Origin: Verrucomicrobiales bacterium | Lineage (GTDB): Bacteria; Verrucomicrobiota; Verrucomicrobiia; Verrucomicrobiales; DEV007 | Length of the DNA: 10,050 nt | Assembly: GCA_013003335.1 (NCBI GenBank) | Contig: JABDJT010000373.1 | Coordinates: 1 to 10,050 of the forward strand | Direction of reading: 5' to 3' | In this document: positions 1 through 7,005 of the stretch, piece by piece | Position numbering within the stretch: position 1 is the first letter of the stretch | Layout of the letters: every line of letters starts with the position of its first letter | The notes under the pieces: generated by a model | Seen by the model: only the letters and a program-made list of their open reading frames with translations | Told to the model about the DNA's origin: nothing | The model's database searches: none | Translations under genes and position numbers: made by a program

Positions 1-1168
1 CCGTCTGTATTTTGACCTCGTATTGCTCCGGTTTTTCGATGAATTTCAAGGTCCGTTCGGCGTAATTCGTGGCCAGGCGGGGCAGCTTTTTCTGCTCATC
101 CTCGCTCATTTTCAGGATTGCCCGTGCGCGTTCGACCTGCTCGTCAGTCGGCTTGCGGCGGTCGAGCTTGATCTTCCGCTCACGCATATCGAGTTTCGTG
201 TCGTCTCCCGAGAAATTTTCGATATCCCGCATGGCGAAATACGCAGCGTCGGCAGCCTTGCTGGCTACGATTCGGATTTGCTCGAACGGCTCGCGGCGGG
301 GACGGGGATTTGTGAACCGGATATTGTTGATGTCGCCACTGGTGCCATTCGACATCATCGCCATAAATTTTTCGCTCTCGTTCGGGAGACGGACCGGCAT
401 CAGGCGGGCAAATTCGCCGAAGTAATCCGCCGAGACCTGGCGGCCGGGCACGTTTCCGACGTAGTGAAGGGCGTAGTTTGCCAGCACGCCGAGGGGGCGT
501 TTTTTCCCGTCACGCAGCATCAGCACGGCGAATTCCGGATCGACCGGGCCGGCCACTTTTTTCAAAACGCCGGGGCTGCGGGACGGGTTCATTTTCACCT
601 GGTCATTCGGATCGCCAAACGGATTCACCGGCATCATTCCTTCGTTCAGGAACCAGCGCCGGTTGTTTACTTCATCCGGCAGCTCCGTTTTCCCGAACCC
701 GACTTCGACCGGTTCCTTCGCCTTCGACGCGTTAATGATTGCCTCGGCAATTCCCTCGACGAGCTGCTCCTGGTAGGCGAGTTCCTCTTTTGAAAGATCG
801 TCGTAGAGCCGGCCGGGAGGCGCGGAATGGGTGTGTGTCGTGGAAATCAGCTGCTTTTTGACGGGGATGCCCGTTTTCTTCCACACGATTTCTTTTGCCT
901 GATCGAGAAGCTTTCGATCGATCAGGCAGTTGTCGACGACGCAGATAGCGACATCGACCTTGTCGGATGAAATGACCATCGCGCGCGCGTAAAGCGGGTC
1001 ATGCGCCGAGTCGACTTTGTGCGGCGTAAAACTTCCCACCAACCGGACCGGCCAGACCTTCGGAGTGATGTCGACCGCCGAAACGCCCCCGTGCAACTGC
1101 GCTTTCGCCTCCGGCAGAAAGGTGAAACAGGCGAGCGGGAGAATCAGCAGCAGGCGAGGAATTTTCAT
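1..1168 (-). CDS. Neutral/alkaline ceramidase-like exported protein (partial, C-terminus off left edge)
   Basis: The reading frame is open from an ATG at 1168 to the window edge, giving 389 codons and no stop, so the gene is truncated by the window and not broken. Residues 1-23 form a signal peptide (MKIPR, a Leu-rich core, then an AKA-Q site), so the product is exported. Motifs match the N-terminal domain of the neutral ceramidase family: an early VSAVDITP segment (29-36), a THTHSAP zinc-ligand motif (111-117), NYALHYVGN (231-239) with a probable third His ligand, and NGTSGDIN (274-281) where family members carry the nucleophile-containing loop. Known relatives hydrolyse the amide bond of ceramide, but PVC genomes carry many such paralogues whose substrates are unknown, so the substrate is not assigned. 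No Shine-Dalgarno is visible upstream; the signal peptide decides the start. It reads away from the metal genes and is probably unrelated to them. Confidence 0.88.
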   Translation of the reverse strand, partial: MKIPRLLLILPLACFTFLPEAKAQLHGGVSAVDITPKVWPVRLVGSFTPHKVDSAHDPLYARAMVISSDKVDVAICVVDNCLIDRKLLDQAKEIVWKKTGIPVKKQLISTTHTHSAPPGRLYDDLSKEELAYQEQLVEGIAEAIINASKAKEPVEVGFGKTELPDEVNNRRWFLNEGMMPVNPFGDPNDQVKMNPSRSPGVLKKVAGPVDPEFAVLMLRDGKKRPLGVLANYALHYVGNVPGRQVSADYFGEFARLMPVRLPNESEKFMAMMSNGTSGDINNIRFTNPRPRREPFEQIRIVASKAADAAYFAMRDIENFSGDDTKLDMRERKIKLDRRKPTDEQVERARAILKMSEDEQKKLPRLATNYAERTLKFIEKPEQYEVKIQT

Positions 1169-1373
1169 GCCGCAAGCGTATCGAAATTCGTCGGCGTAGG
1201 CAACGCGTGGTTGCGTAAACACCGGCCTGTCCCCCCGGGGAGCGAAGCGACGAGGTTCGACAGGAGGCTGAAAAGTTTTGGATAGTGGTTTTCGAAGTTT
1301 CTCCCTGATGTACTACGAACCAACAGGGCCAGCTCTCCCCGCCGACCCTGTTGGCTCGATTTTGACCACGTGA
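1169..1373. other. Intergenic gap between the outer-membrane gene and the ceramidase-like gene
   Basis: No convincing gene lies here. The gap holds the 3' side of the outer-membrane gene, one copy of the CCAACAGGG hairpin (1316-1358), and presumably the promoter of the ceramidase-like gene, although no clear -35/-10 pair was recognised. Short ORFs crossing it on both strands have no recognisable protein features. Confidence 0.6.
1316..1358. repeat. CCAACAGGG hairpin repeat, copy 1
   Basis: The inverted repeat has a left arm CGAACCAACAGGG (1316-1328) and a right arm CCCTGTTGGCTCG (1346-1358); 12 of 13 positions pair across a 17-nt loop. It begins 15 nt past the stop codon of the minus-strand outer-membrane gene, a position that suits a transcription terminator or mRNA 3'-end stabiliser. 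No T-tract follows on the minus strand, so an intrinsic terminator is not proven. Its left arm shares the 14-mer ACGAACCAACAGGG (1315-1328) with copy 3. Confidence 0.75.
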
Positions 1374-2678
1374 TCAATGATGATGGTGGTGGCCGCCGTG
1401 GCCACCCCACTGAATCTGAAATTGCAACCACGCGGCGTGTTCCGACCCAAAGGAATCGCTGTGGTTGTAGTCGTATTGAAGCCGCGCCTGCACTCGCTGG
1501 CCTTTGTCCAGAAACGTCGTTACTGCCGGCGAAATCCGGTGGCGGTCTTCCAATTCCAGTTCGTAAAGGTCAGACACCCAGTCATGACGAATCGATACGG
1601 TCGTCGTGTCAGTCAGCCCGTAAAACAGGGCAGTGGAAAATCCGTAATCGTTTGCATTGAAACGATCGCCTTCGTCATCTTCGATCCCGATATGCCGGCC
1701 GATGAATTCGGTGCGCAGCATCACAGCCCCGAGGCAGAATTCCGGTCCGTTCCCGTGATCATGGGCTCCCCAGATTTTTTCCACACCGGCTCCATAGGCC
1801 CAGGTCTGACGACCGAAACCGTTTTCACCGGTCGCAACCGAAGCGGAAACCGTCGCGGTTTCATCGAACGGAAGAATGAAGCTTGCGTCGGCGGAGGCCA
1901 CCCAACTCCGGAAATTCGCGTCGTCTGCTTCGAGGTGGTGCTCTTCTTCCTCGTCGTGGTGGCCGTGCTCCTCCTCTTCTTCATGCCCGTGGCCGATTTC
2001 GTGATCGTCTTCGTCCTCGTGACCGTGCTCGTCCTCTTCGTCGTGGCCGTGATCGTGAGCATGGGTGCGGACGCCGCCACCGCCGATGGTCAGTTCCCCG
2101 GAGTCGTTCGGCAGTTGAATGATGGCTTCACCGCCCTGGGTGATCAATTCGCCTTCGTTGAGCATGCGGCTGTTGATCAGGTTCTGATTGATGAATTCCC
2201 ACTGGTGGACATGCTTTTCAGCCTGGAAACCGAATGCATTCAGGAACTGACCGCCGCCGATCGCGATCCAATCGTTGAGGTGGTAGTGCAAATAGGCTTC
2301 TTCCAGATTCGCTTCCCATTCGTCTTCACCCTGAAAGCCAGCGCCATAAACCGCCCCGGTGATTACATCCTGAAAATTGATGTCGAGGTGGACTTCAATG
2401 ATCTGAATCCCGACTTCATTTTGCGGATCGTGCTCTGTTGTGGCCAGATCGGTCGCCGCAGTTCCGGGTTCAAGGAGACCTCCAGTCGCGTTCAGAAACA
2501 ACTCCGGGAAAATGAATCCGCCGATATCGAATCCCTCGCCTGTGAGGTAATTCACCTCGCCGACATTGTATTCGAAGACTTCTTCATCAGCAGCCGGTTC
2601 CGCTTCCTGGGCCTGCGTGAGACCGTTAACTGTGAAAGGCAGGATGACGAGAAAAATGGATTTCAGGAGTGGTTTCAT
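1374..2678 (-). CDS. His-rich outer-membrane beta-barrel (porin-like) protein, probable metal uptake
   Basis: The 434-residue protein starts at ATG 2678. An in-frame ATG at 2789 was rejected: it would add 37 residues without signal character and run through the promoter repeats. Residues 1-23 are a signal peptide (MKPLLKSIFL, TQAQ-E). The rest shows alternating polar/aromatic strands and Gly-rich turns typical of outer-membrane barrels, for example IQIIEVHLDINFQD (91-104), AYLHYHLNDWIAIGGGQFLNAFG (128-150, in part) and a last strand AAWLQFQIQW (415-424). A low-complexity loop at 206-248 has 14 His among Asp/Glu, an obvious Zn/Ni/Co-binding segment. The chain ends in GGHGGH plus four more His (425-434), a natural His-tag after the final strand; barrels usually end on an aromatic residue there. 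It is divergent from the HMA and znuA genes and shares their control region. Proposed role: metal-responsive outer-membrane entry or capture of zinc (or nickel). The exact family is not recognised and function is inferred from loop and context. Confidence 0.82.
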   Translation of the reverse strand: MKPLLKSIFLVILPFTVNGLTQAQEAEPAADEEVFEYNVGEVNYLTGEGFDIGGFIFPELFLNATGGLLEPGTAATDLATTEHDPQNEVGIQIIEVHLDINFQDVITGAVYGAGFQGEDEWEANLEEAYLHYHLNDWIAIGGGQFLNAFGFQAEKHVHQWEFINQNLINSRMLNEGELITQGGEAIIQLPNDSGELTIGGGGVRTHAHDHGHDEEDEHGHEDEDDHEIGHGHEEEEEHGHHDEEEEHHLEADDANFRSWVASADASFILPFDETATVSASVATGENGFGRQTWAYGAGVEKIWGAHDHGNGPEFCLGAVMLRTEFIGRHIGIEDDEGDRFNANDYGFSTALFYGLTDTTTVSIRHDWVSDLYELELEDRHRISPAVTTFLDKGQRVQARLQYDYNHSDSFGSEHAAWLQFQIQWGGHGGHHHHH

Positions 2679-2702
2679 GGGGAAAACAGAGTAGTGGTCA
2701 AT

Positions 2703-2723
2703 AATTGCAAATTGCTTGCAATT
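2703..2723. promoter_or_regulatory. Putative Fur-family (Zur/Nur-type) operator A
   Basis: The perfect 8-bp arms AATTGCAA and TTGCAATT flank a 5-bp spacer (ATTGC). The dyad centre, about 2713, is 35 bp upstream of the outer-membrane gene start. Repeat spacing of 11 bp puts both half-sites on the same helix face. From memory, TTGCAA-N5-TTGCAA resembles the dyad bound by the nickel-responsive Fur-family regulator Nur of Streptomyces. The neighbouring znuA-like gene suggests Zur instead. Binding and metal are inferred. Confidence 0.62.
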
Positions 2724-2739
2724 GCAGGTGTTTTCGCTT

Positions 2740-2758
2740 ATTGCAAACAAATTGCAAT
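2740..2758. promoter_or_regulatory. Putative Fur-family (Zur/Nur-type) operator B
   Basis: The perfect 7-bp arms ATTGCAA and TTGCAAT flank a 5-bp spacer (ACAAA). The dyad centre, about 2749, is 39 bp upstream of the HMA-protein start and 36 bp from the centre of operator A. Arms are conserved between the two dyads while spacers differ, as expected for a protein-binding dyad as opposed to a plain duplicated sequence. Confidence 0.62.
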
Positions 2759-2787
2759 TAAAAAGTTCAATTTTTTTCTCCCGTCGC

Positions 2788-3093
2788 ATGAAATCATCTC
2801 AATTTTTGGCCGTGCTGGCCTGCTCATTTCTCCTGCTGAATTTCGCAACCGCAGCGGAGACGAAATATGTAGGGTCTTTGTCTGGAATCGAATGCACCGC
2901 CTGCAAACGCACGATTGCCCAGGCGCTGTCGAAGTTGGATGGAGTTAAAACCATCCGGATCGTCAAGCAGGGAGAGAAAAGTCACCGCCTTGAGGTCATC
3001 ACGGATGGTTCGCGAAAGCTGACAAAAAGCGATGCTGACAAAGCTCTCGCAAAAGCCGAACACTACAAGATACTGAGTTGGAGGAAGTCCTAA
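2788..3093 (+). CDS. Small exported heavy-metal-associated (HMA) domain-like protein
   Basis: The 101-residue protein has a signal peptide at 1-23 (MKSSQ, a Leu/Ala/Phe core, ATAA-E). The mature part fits the beta-alpha-beta-beta-alpha-beta ferredoxin-like order of HMA domains: TKYVGSL, then GIECTACKRTIAQAL with the CxxC pair Cys36/Cys39 at the start of helix 1, VKTIRIV, HRLEVIT, a second helix (LTKSDADKALAKA) and YKILSW. In this family the two Cys bind a soft or borderline metal ion for transfer. Export is less common than a cytosolic location and implies a periplasmic carrier or sensor. The start is chosen for the signal peptide; an in-frame ATG at 2716 would lie inside operator A. It precedes znuA by 38 bp on the same strand, so co-transcription is likely. 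The metal (Zn, Cu or Ni) is not readable from sequence. Confidence 0.85.
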   Translation: MKSSQFLAVLACSFLLLNFATAAETKYVGSLSGIECTACKRTIAQALSKLDGVKTIRIVKQGEKSHRLEVITDGSRKLTKSDADKALAKAEHYKILSWRKS

Positions 3094-3131
3094 TTCCGTC
3101 ATTTGCCACTCCGCCTGAAAAAATCAAATCG

Positions 3132-4154
3132 ATGAAAAATATCAAATTCACCTTCGGACTGCTGGCGATTGTAACTCTCTGTTTGTCTCAGAGTTGCACG
3201 GATGTGGAGACGGCGAACCCGGAAAAATCTCGAGCCATGCCGGTCGTGTTTGTCCCGATTTCGCCCTACGAATTTGTGTTTGAGCGCATCGCCGGAGATC
3301 TCGTCGATGTCCGCGTCATCGTCGGTCCGGGCGAAGATCCGCACTCTTATCTTCCCACTCCGAAACAGGTGGTGGAAATCTCCGAAGCGAATCTCCTGTG
3401 TGCCGGTGAACTGGGATTCGAAGGGAATTTCTTTATCAAGGAAGGCGATGGAACCAACGGACCGAAACATGTGAACCTGCTCAAAAATCTCGACCTGTTG
3501 GAAGGACACTGCGATCACCCGAGCCACCTGACGGAACACAGCGAAGACGGTCACGGACACAGCGAGCATCACGAACATGAGCATAAAGAAGACGGTCATG
3601 GTCATGACAAAAAAGGTGAAGATGAACACGACGACCATCACGGTCATCATGATCACGAGGACTTGAATGATCCGCATGTGTGGCTGTCGCCGTCTGCCCT
3701 GAAAGTCCAGGCGGATTACATCGCGACCGAGTTGAAAACGCTCCTCCCGGAAGACAAGTCCGCGGAAATCGACGAGAACGTGGCCGCTTTCAAAGCGGAA
3801 CTGACCGGTCTTCACGAGGAATTGAGTGAAACACTGCGTCCCCACAAAGGGCGAAAATTTTACGTGTATCACGGAGCCTTTGCCTATTTCGCGAAGGACT
3901 TCGGACTCGAGCAAATTGCGGTTGAAGACGGAAACAAATCCCCGACCCCGTCGCACGTCGCGACCATGGTTAAACAGGCCAAAGCTGACGGTGTGAAACT
4001 TGTCTTCATCCAGCCTCAGTTCAATCAGGCCGGTGCCAAAGCTCTTGCGGAGGCGATCGATGGCCGGGTCGTCACTCTCGATCCGCTGGAAAAAGACATT
4101 TTCACCAACCTGCGGAGAATCGCGAAAGCGGTGACCGGTGAAGAGGGGAATTGA
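3132..4154 (+). CDS. znuA: Zinc ABC transporter substrate-binding lipoprotein (ZnuA-like)
   Basis: The 340-residue cluster A-I (ZnuA/TroA family) metal-binding protein delivers Zn2+ (sometimes Mn2+) to an inner-membrane ABC permease. The start at 3132 gives a lipoprotein signal ending LSQS-Cys22; the -3 position is Ser, so the lipobox is imperfect. Expected metal ligands are present: His71 (DPHSYLPTP), His182 (NDPHVWLSP), His247 (YHGAFAYFAKDFGL) and Asp317 (TLDPLEKD). The His-rich acidic loop characteristic of zinc-type members lies between the first two ligands (126-175, 18 His). Length is normal for a member with a long loop. A TTG at 3078 would extend the frame over the HMA gene end but gives no signal peptide. 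No znuB or znuC follows: the next gene is unrelated and separated by a hairpin, so the transporter partner must be encoded elsewhere. Probably transcribed with the HMA gene under the two TTGCAA dyads. Confidence 0.93.
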   Translation: MKNIKFTFGLLAIVTLCLSQSCTDVETANPEKSRAMPVVFVPISPYEFVFERIAGDLVDVRVIVGPGEDPHSYLPTPKQVVEISEANLLCAGELGFEGNFFIKEGDGTNGPKHVNLLKNLDLLEGHCDHPSHLTEHSEDGHGHSEHHEHEHKEDGHGHDKKGEDEHDDHHGHHDHEDLNDPHVWLSPSALKVQADYIATELKTLLPEDKSAEIDENVAAFKAELTGLHEELSETLRPHKGRKFYVYHGAFAYFAKDFGLEQIAVEDGNKSPTPSHVATMVKQAKADGVKLVFIQPQFNQAGAKALAEAIDGRVVTLDPLEKDIFTNLRRIAKAVTGEEGN

Positions 4155-4171
4155 TTGTGAGCGACGTTCGA

Positions 4172-4222
4172 TTTTCGATCCAACAGGGTTGGTTCGCTGA
4201 ACAGACCCTGTTGAATCGGAAA
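4172..4222. repeat. CCAACAGGG hairpin repeat, copy 2 (possible znuA terminator)
   Basis: The arms CGATCCAACAGGGT (4176-4189) and ACCCTGTTGAATCG (4205-4218) pair at 13 of 14 positions across a 15-nt loop. Two G-U and two A-U pairs extend the stem to 4172/4222. It starts 17-21 nt after the znuA stop and may end or stabilise that transcript. There is no T-run after it. The outer flank differs from copies 1 and 3 yet still pairs. Confidence 0.75.
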
Positions 4223-4292
4223 CGGTAGACTGGCGTCAATACGGGGCCGCTCGCGGTTGAAGCGAAGGGGCGGCCCGTTAGGTTTGGGGTGG

Positions 4293-6998
4293 ATGAAACC
4301 GCTTGTCCGCCAACTGCTGGCAATTTCTCTTTTACCGGCTGCGTCTCCCGCTTTTTCCTCGGATGAGGGGCAGGTCTATTTTGAAAAAGACGTGCGCCCG
4401 ATTTTGAAAGCCCACTGCTTTCACTGCCACGGTGAGGAGGAGGAGAAAAAAGGCGGGCTGGACGTCAGGCTGGCGCGTTTTCTACAAAAGGGCGGGGAGT
4501 CCGGACCGGTGATCGTGCCGGGGGACGCAGCAAAGAGTCTCCTGCTGCAAGTTTTGAAGGCAGGCGAGATGCCGAAGGAAAAAGCGAAGCTGCCCGATCA
4601 CGAAATTGCGACGATCGAAAAATGGATTATTTCAGGCGCAAAAACGGCCCGGCCTGAGCCGGAGGATTTGGGGCCGGAACATTTGTTCACCGAGGAGGAG
4701 CGAAAGTGGTGGTCGCTACAGCCCATCGACGCTCCTGCAGTGCCCGACGTGAGCGGGGAATCATGGGTCAAGGGGGACAATCCAATTGATGCTTTCATTG
4801 CGGAGAAGCTGAAGGAAAAAGGATTGGAATTTTCGCCACAGGCGGATGCAAAAACCCTGATTCGGCGGGTGACATTTGATTTGATCGGCCTGCCTCCGAC
4901 GCCGGAGGAAGTGAGGGAATTTCAGGAAGACCCGGATTTCGAAAAACTGGTCGGGCGGCTGCTGGCCACGGAGCATTACGGCGAACGCTGGGCGCGGCAC
5001 TGGCTTGACGTGGCGGGTTACGCGGATTCAGACGGCTACGCGGACAAGGACATGGAGCGGAAACATGCCTGGCGATATCGGGACTACGTAATTCGCGCGT
5101 TCAATTCGGACAAGCCGTTTGACAATTTTGTGCGGGAGCAATTGGCAGGCGACGAGATTGCGATCCTGGAAAAACTGCACGCGAATTCGCCGACGGACAC
5201 AGAGAAAAAGCGATACGAGGAATTGCTCAGCGCGACCGGATTTCTCCGCATGGCACCGGATGGAACACGTGCCGGGCCGAGCGATGTCACGACGCGGAAC
5301 GACTGCATCACCGCCACAATCAAGATCGTGAGCACGTCGCTCTACGGCATGACGATTCAGTGCGCGCAGTGTCACGATCACCGTTACGATCCGATTGCGC
5401 AGGCCGATTATTACCGATTGCGGGCAATCTTCGAGCCGGGTTTTGACGTGCCGAACTGGCGTCCTCCCCAGAGCCGGCTCGTGTCGCTGCAGACGAAAGT
5501 GGAGGCTGCCGAGGCGGCGAAGATTGAGGAGGAAGCGAAGAAGATTGACGCGGAGCGAGTCAAAAAGCAGGAAGAATTCATCACCGACGTGTTGGAAAAA
5601 TTGTTGGCTGAAATTCCGGACGAGAAGAAGCGGAACGACATGCGGACGGCCTATCGCACGCCGGTGAAGGAGCGGACGGACGAGCAGAAAAAACTGCTCG
5701 ATACGATACCGAAAATCCGGCAGCTGAACGCCGGGTCGCTTTACCTGTTCGATTCGACCTACAAAACGAAATACGCCGCGAAGCTGAAAGAGATGGCTGC
5801 CGAAGCTGCCGAGGTGCGGAAGAAAAAGCCGGAGATTCGCTATGCGCACGCGTTTACTGAAGTCGCGAAGCCAAAGCCGGAAGCCATTCCGGCGACGCAT
5901 GTCTTTTTCCGGGGCGACTACGAATCACCGAAAGACCCTGTCGAGCCGGGCGATCTGAACGTGCTGGCGGGCTGGCGCAAGACCGAGGTGCCGGCCATCA
6001 ATCCGGAGATTCCGGGTGAAGGTGGAAAAATCACGTCGACCGGTCGGCGGCTTGCCTTTGCCAAATCGCTGACTGACGGGGAGCATCCGCTGCTCGCGCG
6101 GGTGATCGTGAACCGGATCTGGATGCATCATTTCGGGCGTGGGATCGTGAAAACAGCGGGTGATTTCGGCGTGCTCGGCGAGGACCCGAGCCACCCGGAG
6201 TTGCTCGATTTCCTGGCGGCGGATTTCATGAAAAACGGCTGGTCGATCAAGCGGCTTCACCGGCAGATATTGACTTCGCAGACCTGGCGACAGCAGGCGG
6301 TTCGCGATGCCAAACGCGACGAGATCGATCCGGATAACGTGTTGCTGAGCCGGCAGAATGTTCGCCGTCTTGAGGCGGAAACGATTCGTGATGCCTTGCT
6401 GGCGGTTTCCGGAAAATTGAATCCGAAGCAGTTCGGCAAGCCGATCCCGATCATGTTGAATACGGACGGAGCGGTCGTCGTCGGGGTCGATACGACTGAT
6501 TCCGCAGGACGCCAGACCGGGAAATTCATCCCGCTCGACGGCGAGGAATTCCGCCGCAGCATCTACGTGCAGGTTCGGCGTTCGCGGCCTTTGGAAATGT
6601 TCCAGACTTTTGACGCGCCCGACATGACCGAGCCGAATTGTGATGTTCGGCCTGTCACGACCGTTTCGCCGCAGAGTCTGCTCTTGATGAACAATACCGT
6701 GATGCGCGAGTTCGCTCAGTATCTCGCGGCGCGCTTGCAGAGCGATGGTGGCCCGGACGTGGGAACGAAAATCAGGGCAGCCTGGCAGCTGGTATACAAT
6801 CGCGAGCCGTCGGCGGAGGAGTTGAAGATGGCGACGGATTTCGTCGCGGCTCAGACTGAATTTTACCTGGCCAACCCCGCCAAGCTCGAAAAAGTCGCCG
6901 GCCCCGCCGAAGGGGAAAATGCCGAGCCTGAGCTGCTCGCGCTCGCCGCGTTGGGGCATGCGCTGATCAGCGCGAACGAATTTTTATACATTGATTGA
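4293..6998 (+). CDS. PSCyt1-DUF1549-DUF1553 (PSD1) exported cytochrome-like protein
   Basis: The 901-residue protein has an architecture typical of Planctomycetes and Verrucomicrobia. The start at 4293 gives a signal peptide (MKPLVRQLLAISLLPAASPAFS); an in-frame ATG at 4257 would add 12 residues and weaken it. Domains in order: PSCyt1 (about 29-115) with haem-binding type CFHCH (42-46) and the conserved VRPILKAHC context; DUF1549 (about 163-385) with DLIGLPPTPEEV, YGERWARHWLDVAGYADSDGY and a second CxxCH, CAQCH (357-361), followed by DHRYDPI; a charged, Lys/Glu-rich, probably coiled segment (about 400-470); and DUF1553/PSD1 (about 584-895) with HPLLARVIVNRIWMHHFGRG and ENPS-like GEDPSHPELLDFLA. 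The biochemical role is not established; such genes are usually paired with a DUF1501 gene, as here. Likely periplasmic, possibly haem-carrying. The upstream hairpin separates it from znuA. Confidence 0.93.
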   Translation: MKPLVRQLLAISLLPAASPAFSSDEGQVYFEKDVRPILKAHCFHCHGEEEEKKGGLDVRLARFLQKGGESGPVIVPGDAAKSLLLQVLKAGEMPKEKAKLPDHEIATIEKWIISGAKTARPEPEDLGPEHLFTEEERKWWSLQPIDAPAVPDVSGESWVKGDNPIDAFIAEKLKEKGLEFSPQADAKTLIRRVTFDLIGLPPTPEEVREFQEDPDFEKLVGRLLATEHYGERWARHWLDVAGYADSDGYADKDMERKHAWRYRDYVIRAFNSDKPFDNFVREQLAGDEIAILEKLHANSPTDTEKKRYEELLSATGFLRMAPDGTRAGPSDVTTRNDCITATIKIVSTSLYGMTIQCAQCHDHRYDPIAQADYYRLRAIFEPGFDVPNWRPPQSRLVSLQTKVEAAEAAKIEEEAKKIDAERVKKQEEFITDVLEKLLAEIPDEKKRNDMRTAYRTPVKERTDEQKKLLDTIPKIRQLNAGSLYLFDSTYKTKYAAKLKEMAAEAAEVRKKKPEIRYAHAFTEVAKPKPEAIPATHVFFRGDYESPKDPVEPGDLNVLAGWRKTEVPAINPEIPGEGGKITSTGRRLAFAKSLTDGEHPLLARVIVNRIWMHHFGRGIVKTAGDFGVLGEDPSHPELLDFLAADFMKNGWSIKRLHRQILTSQTWRQQAVRDAKRDEIDPDNVLLSRQNVRRLEAETIRDALLAVSGKLNPKQFGKPIPIMLNTDGAVVVGVDTTDSAGRQTGKFIPLDGEEFRRSIYVQVRRSRPLEMFQTFDAPDMTEPNCDVRPVTTVSPQSLLLMNNTVMREFAQYLAARLQSDGGPDVGTKIRAAWQLVYNREPSAEELKMATDFVAAQTEFYLANPAKLEKVAGPAEGENAEPELLALAALGHALISANEFLYID

Positions 6999-7005
6999 TC
7001 GAGCC

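Larger units (their letters stand above)
2679..2787. promoter_or_regulatory. Divergent control region of the metal cassette
   Basis: The 109 bp lie between the start codons of the outer-membrane gene (minus) and the HMA-protein gene (plus). The region is AT-rich against its surroundings and holds four TTGCAA hexamers at 2705, 2716, 2741 and 2752, spaced 11, 25 and 11 bp. They form two matching dyads described separately. Exact promoter elements could not be assigned; a TTGCAA/TATTGC pair (2716-2721, 2739-2744, 17-bp spacer) is a weak candidate for the plus-strand promoter. Neither gene has an evident Shine-Dalgarno sequence. Confidence 0.7.

Noticed and set aside
23..793. Plus-strand 256-codon ORF at the left edge
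   Set aside because: It is the shadow of the ceramidase-like gene on the minus strand, which has a signal peptide and ordered family motifs over 389 codons.
1226..1264. Inverted repeat CCTGTC/GACAGG around a CCCCGGGG centre
   Set aside because: Arms of only 6 bp across 27 bases, no T-tract and no second copy seen; too weak to call a terminator.
1363..1376. Near-palindrome TGACCACGTGATCA at the stop codon of the outer-membrane gene
   Set aside because: Fourteen bases with one mismatch, overlapping coding sequence, single occurrence seen; could be chance or an extra part of the 3' hairpin region.
1935..2061. Low-complexity tract considered as a tandem DNA repeat or CRISPR-like array
   Set aside because: No constant repeat unit with spacers; it is codon bias for His, Asp and Glu in a translated loop.
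1377..2948. A 523-codon plus-strand ORF antisense to the outer-membrane gene
   Set aside because: It is long only because antisense His/Glu/Asp codons read as Val/Met/Leu/Phe without stops. It runs through the divergent promoter and into the HMA gene in another frame and has no coherent domain. The minus gene has a signal peptide and barrel pattern.
3099..3956. Minus-strand ORF antisense to znuA
   Set aside because: Val/Met/Phe-rich stretch is the mirror of the His-rich loop; znuA carries all four metal ligands.
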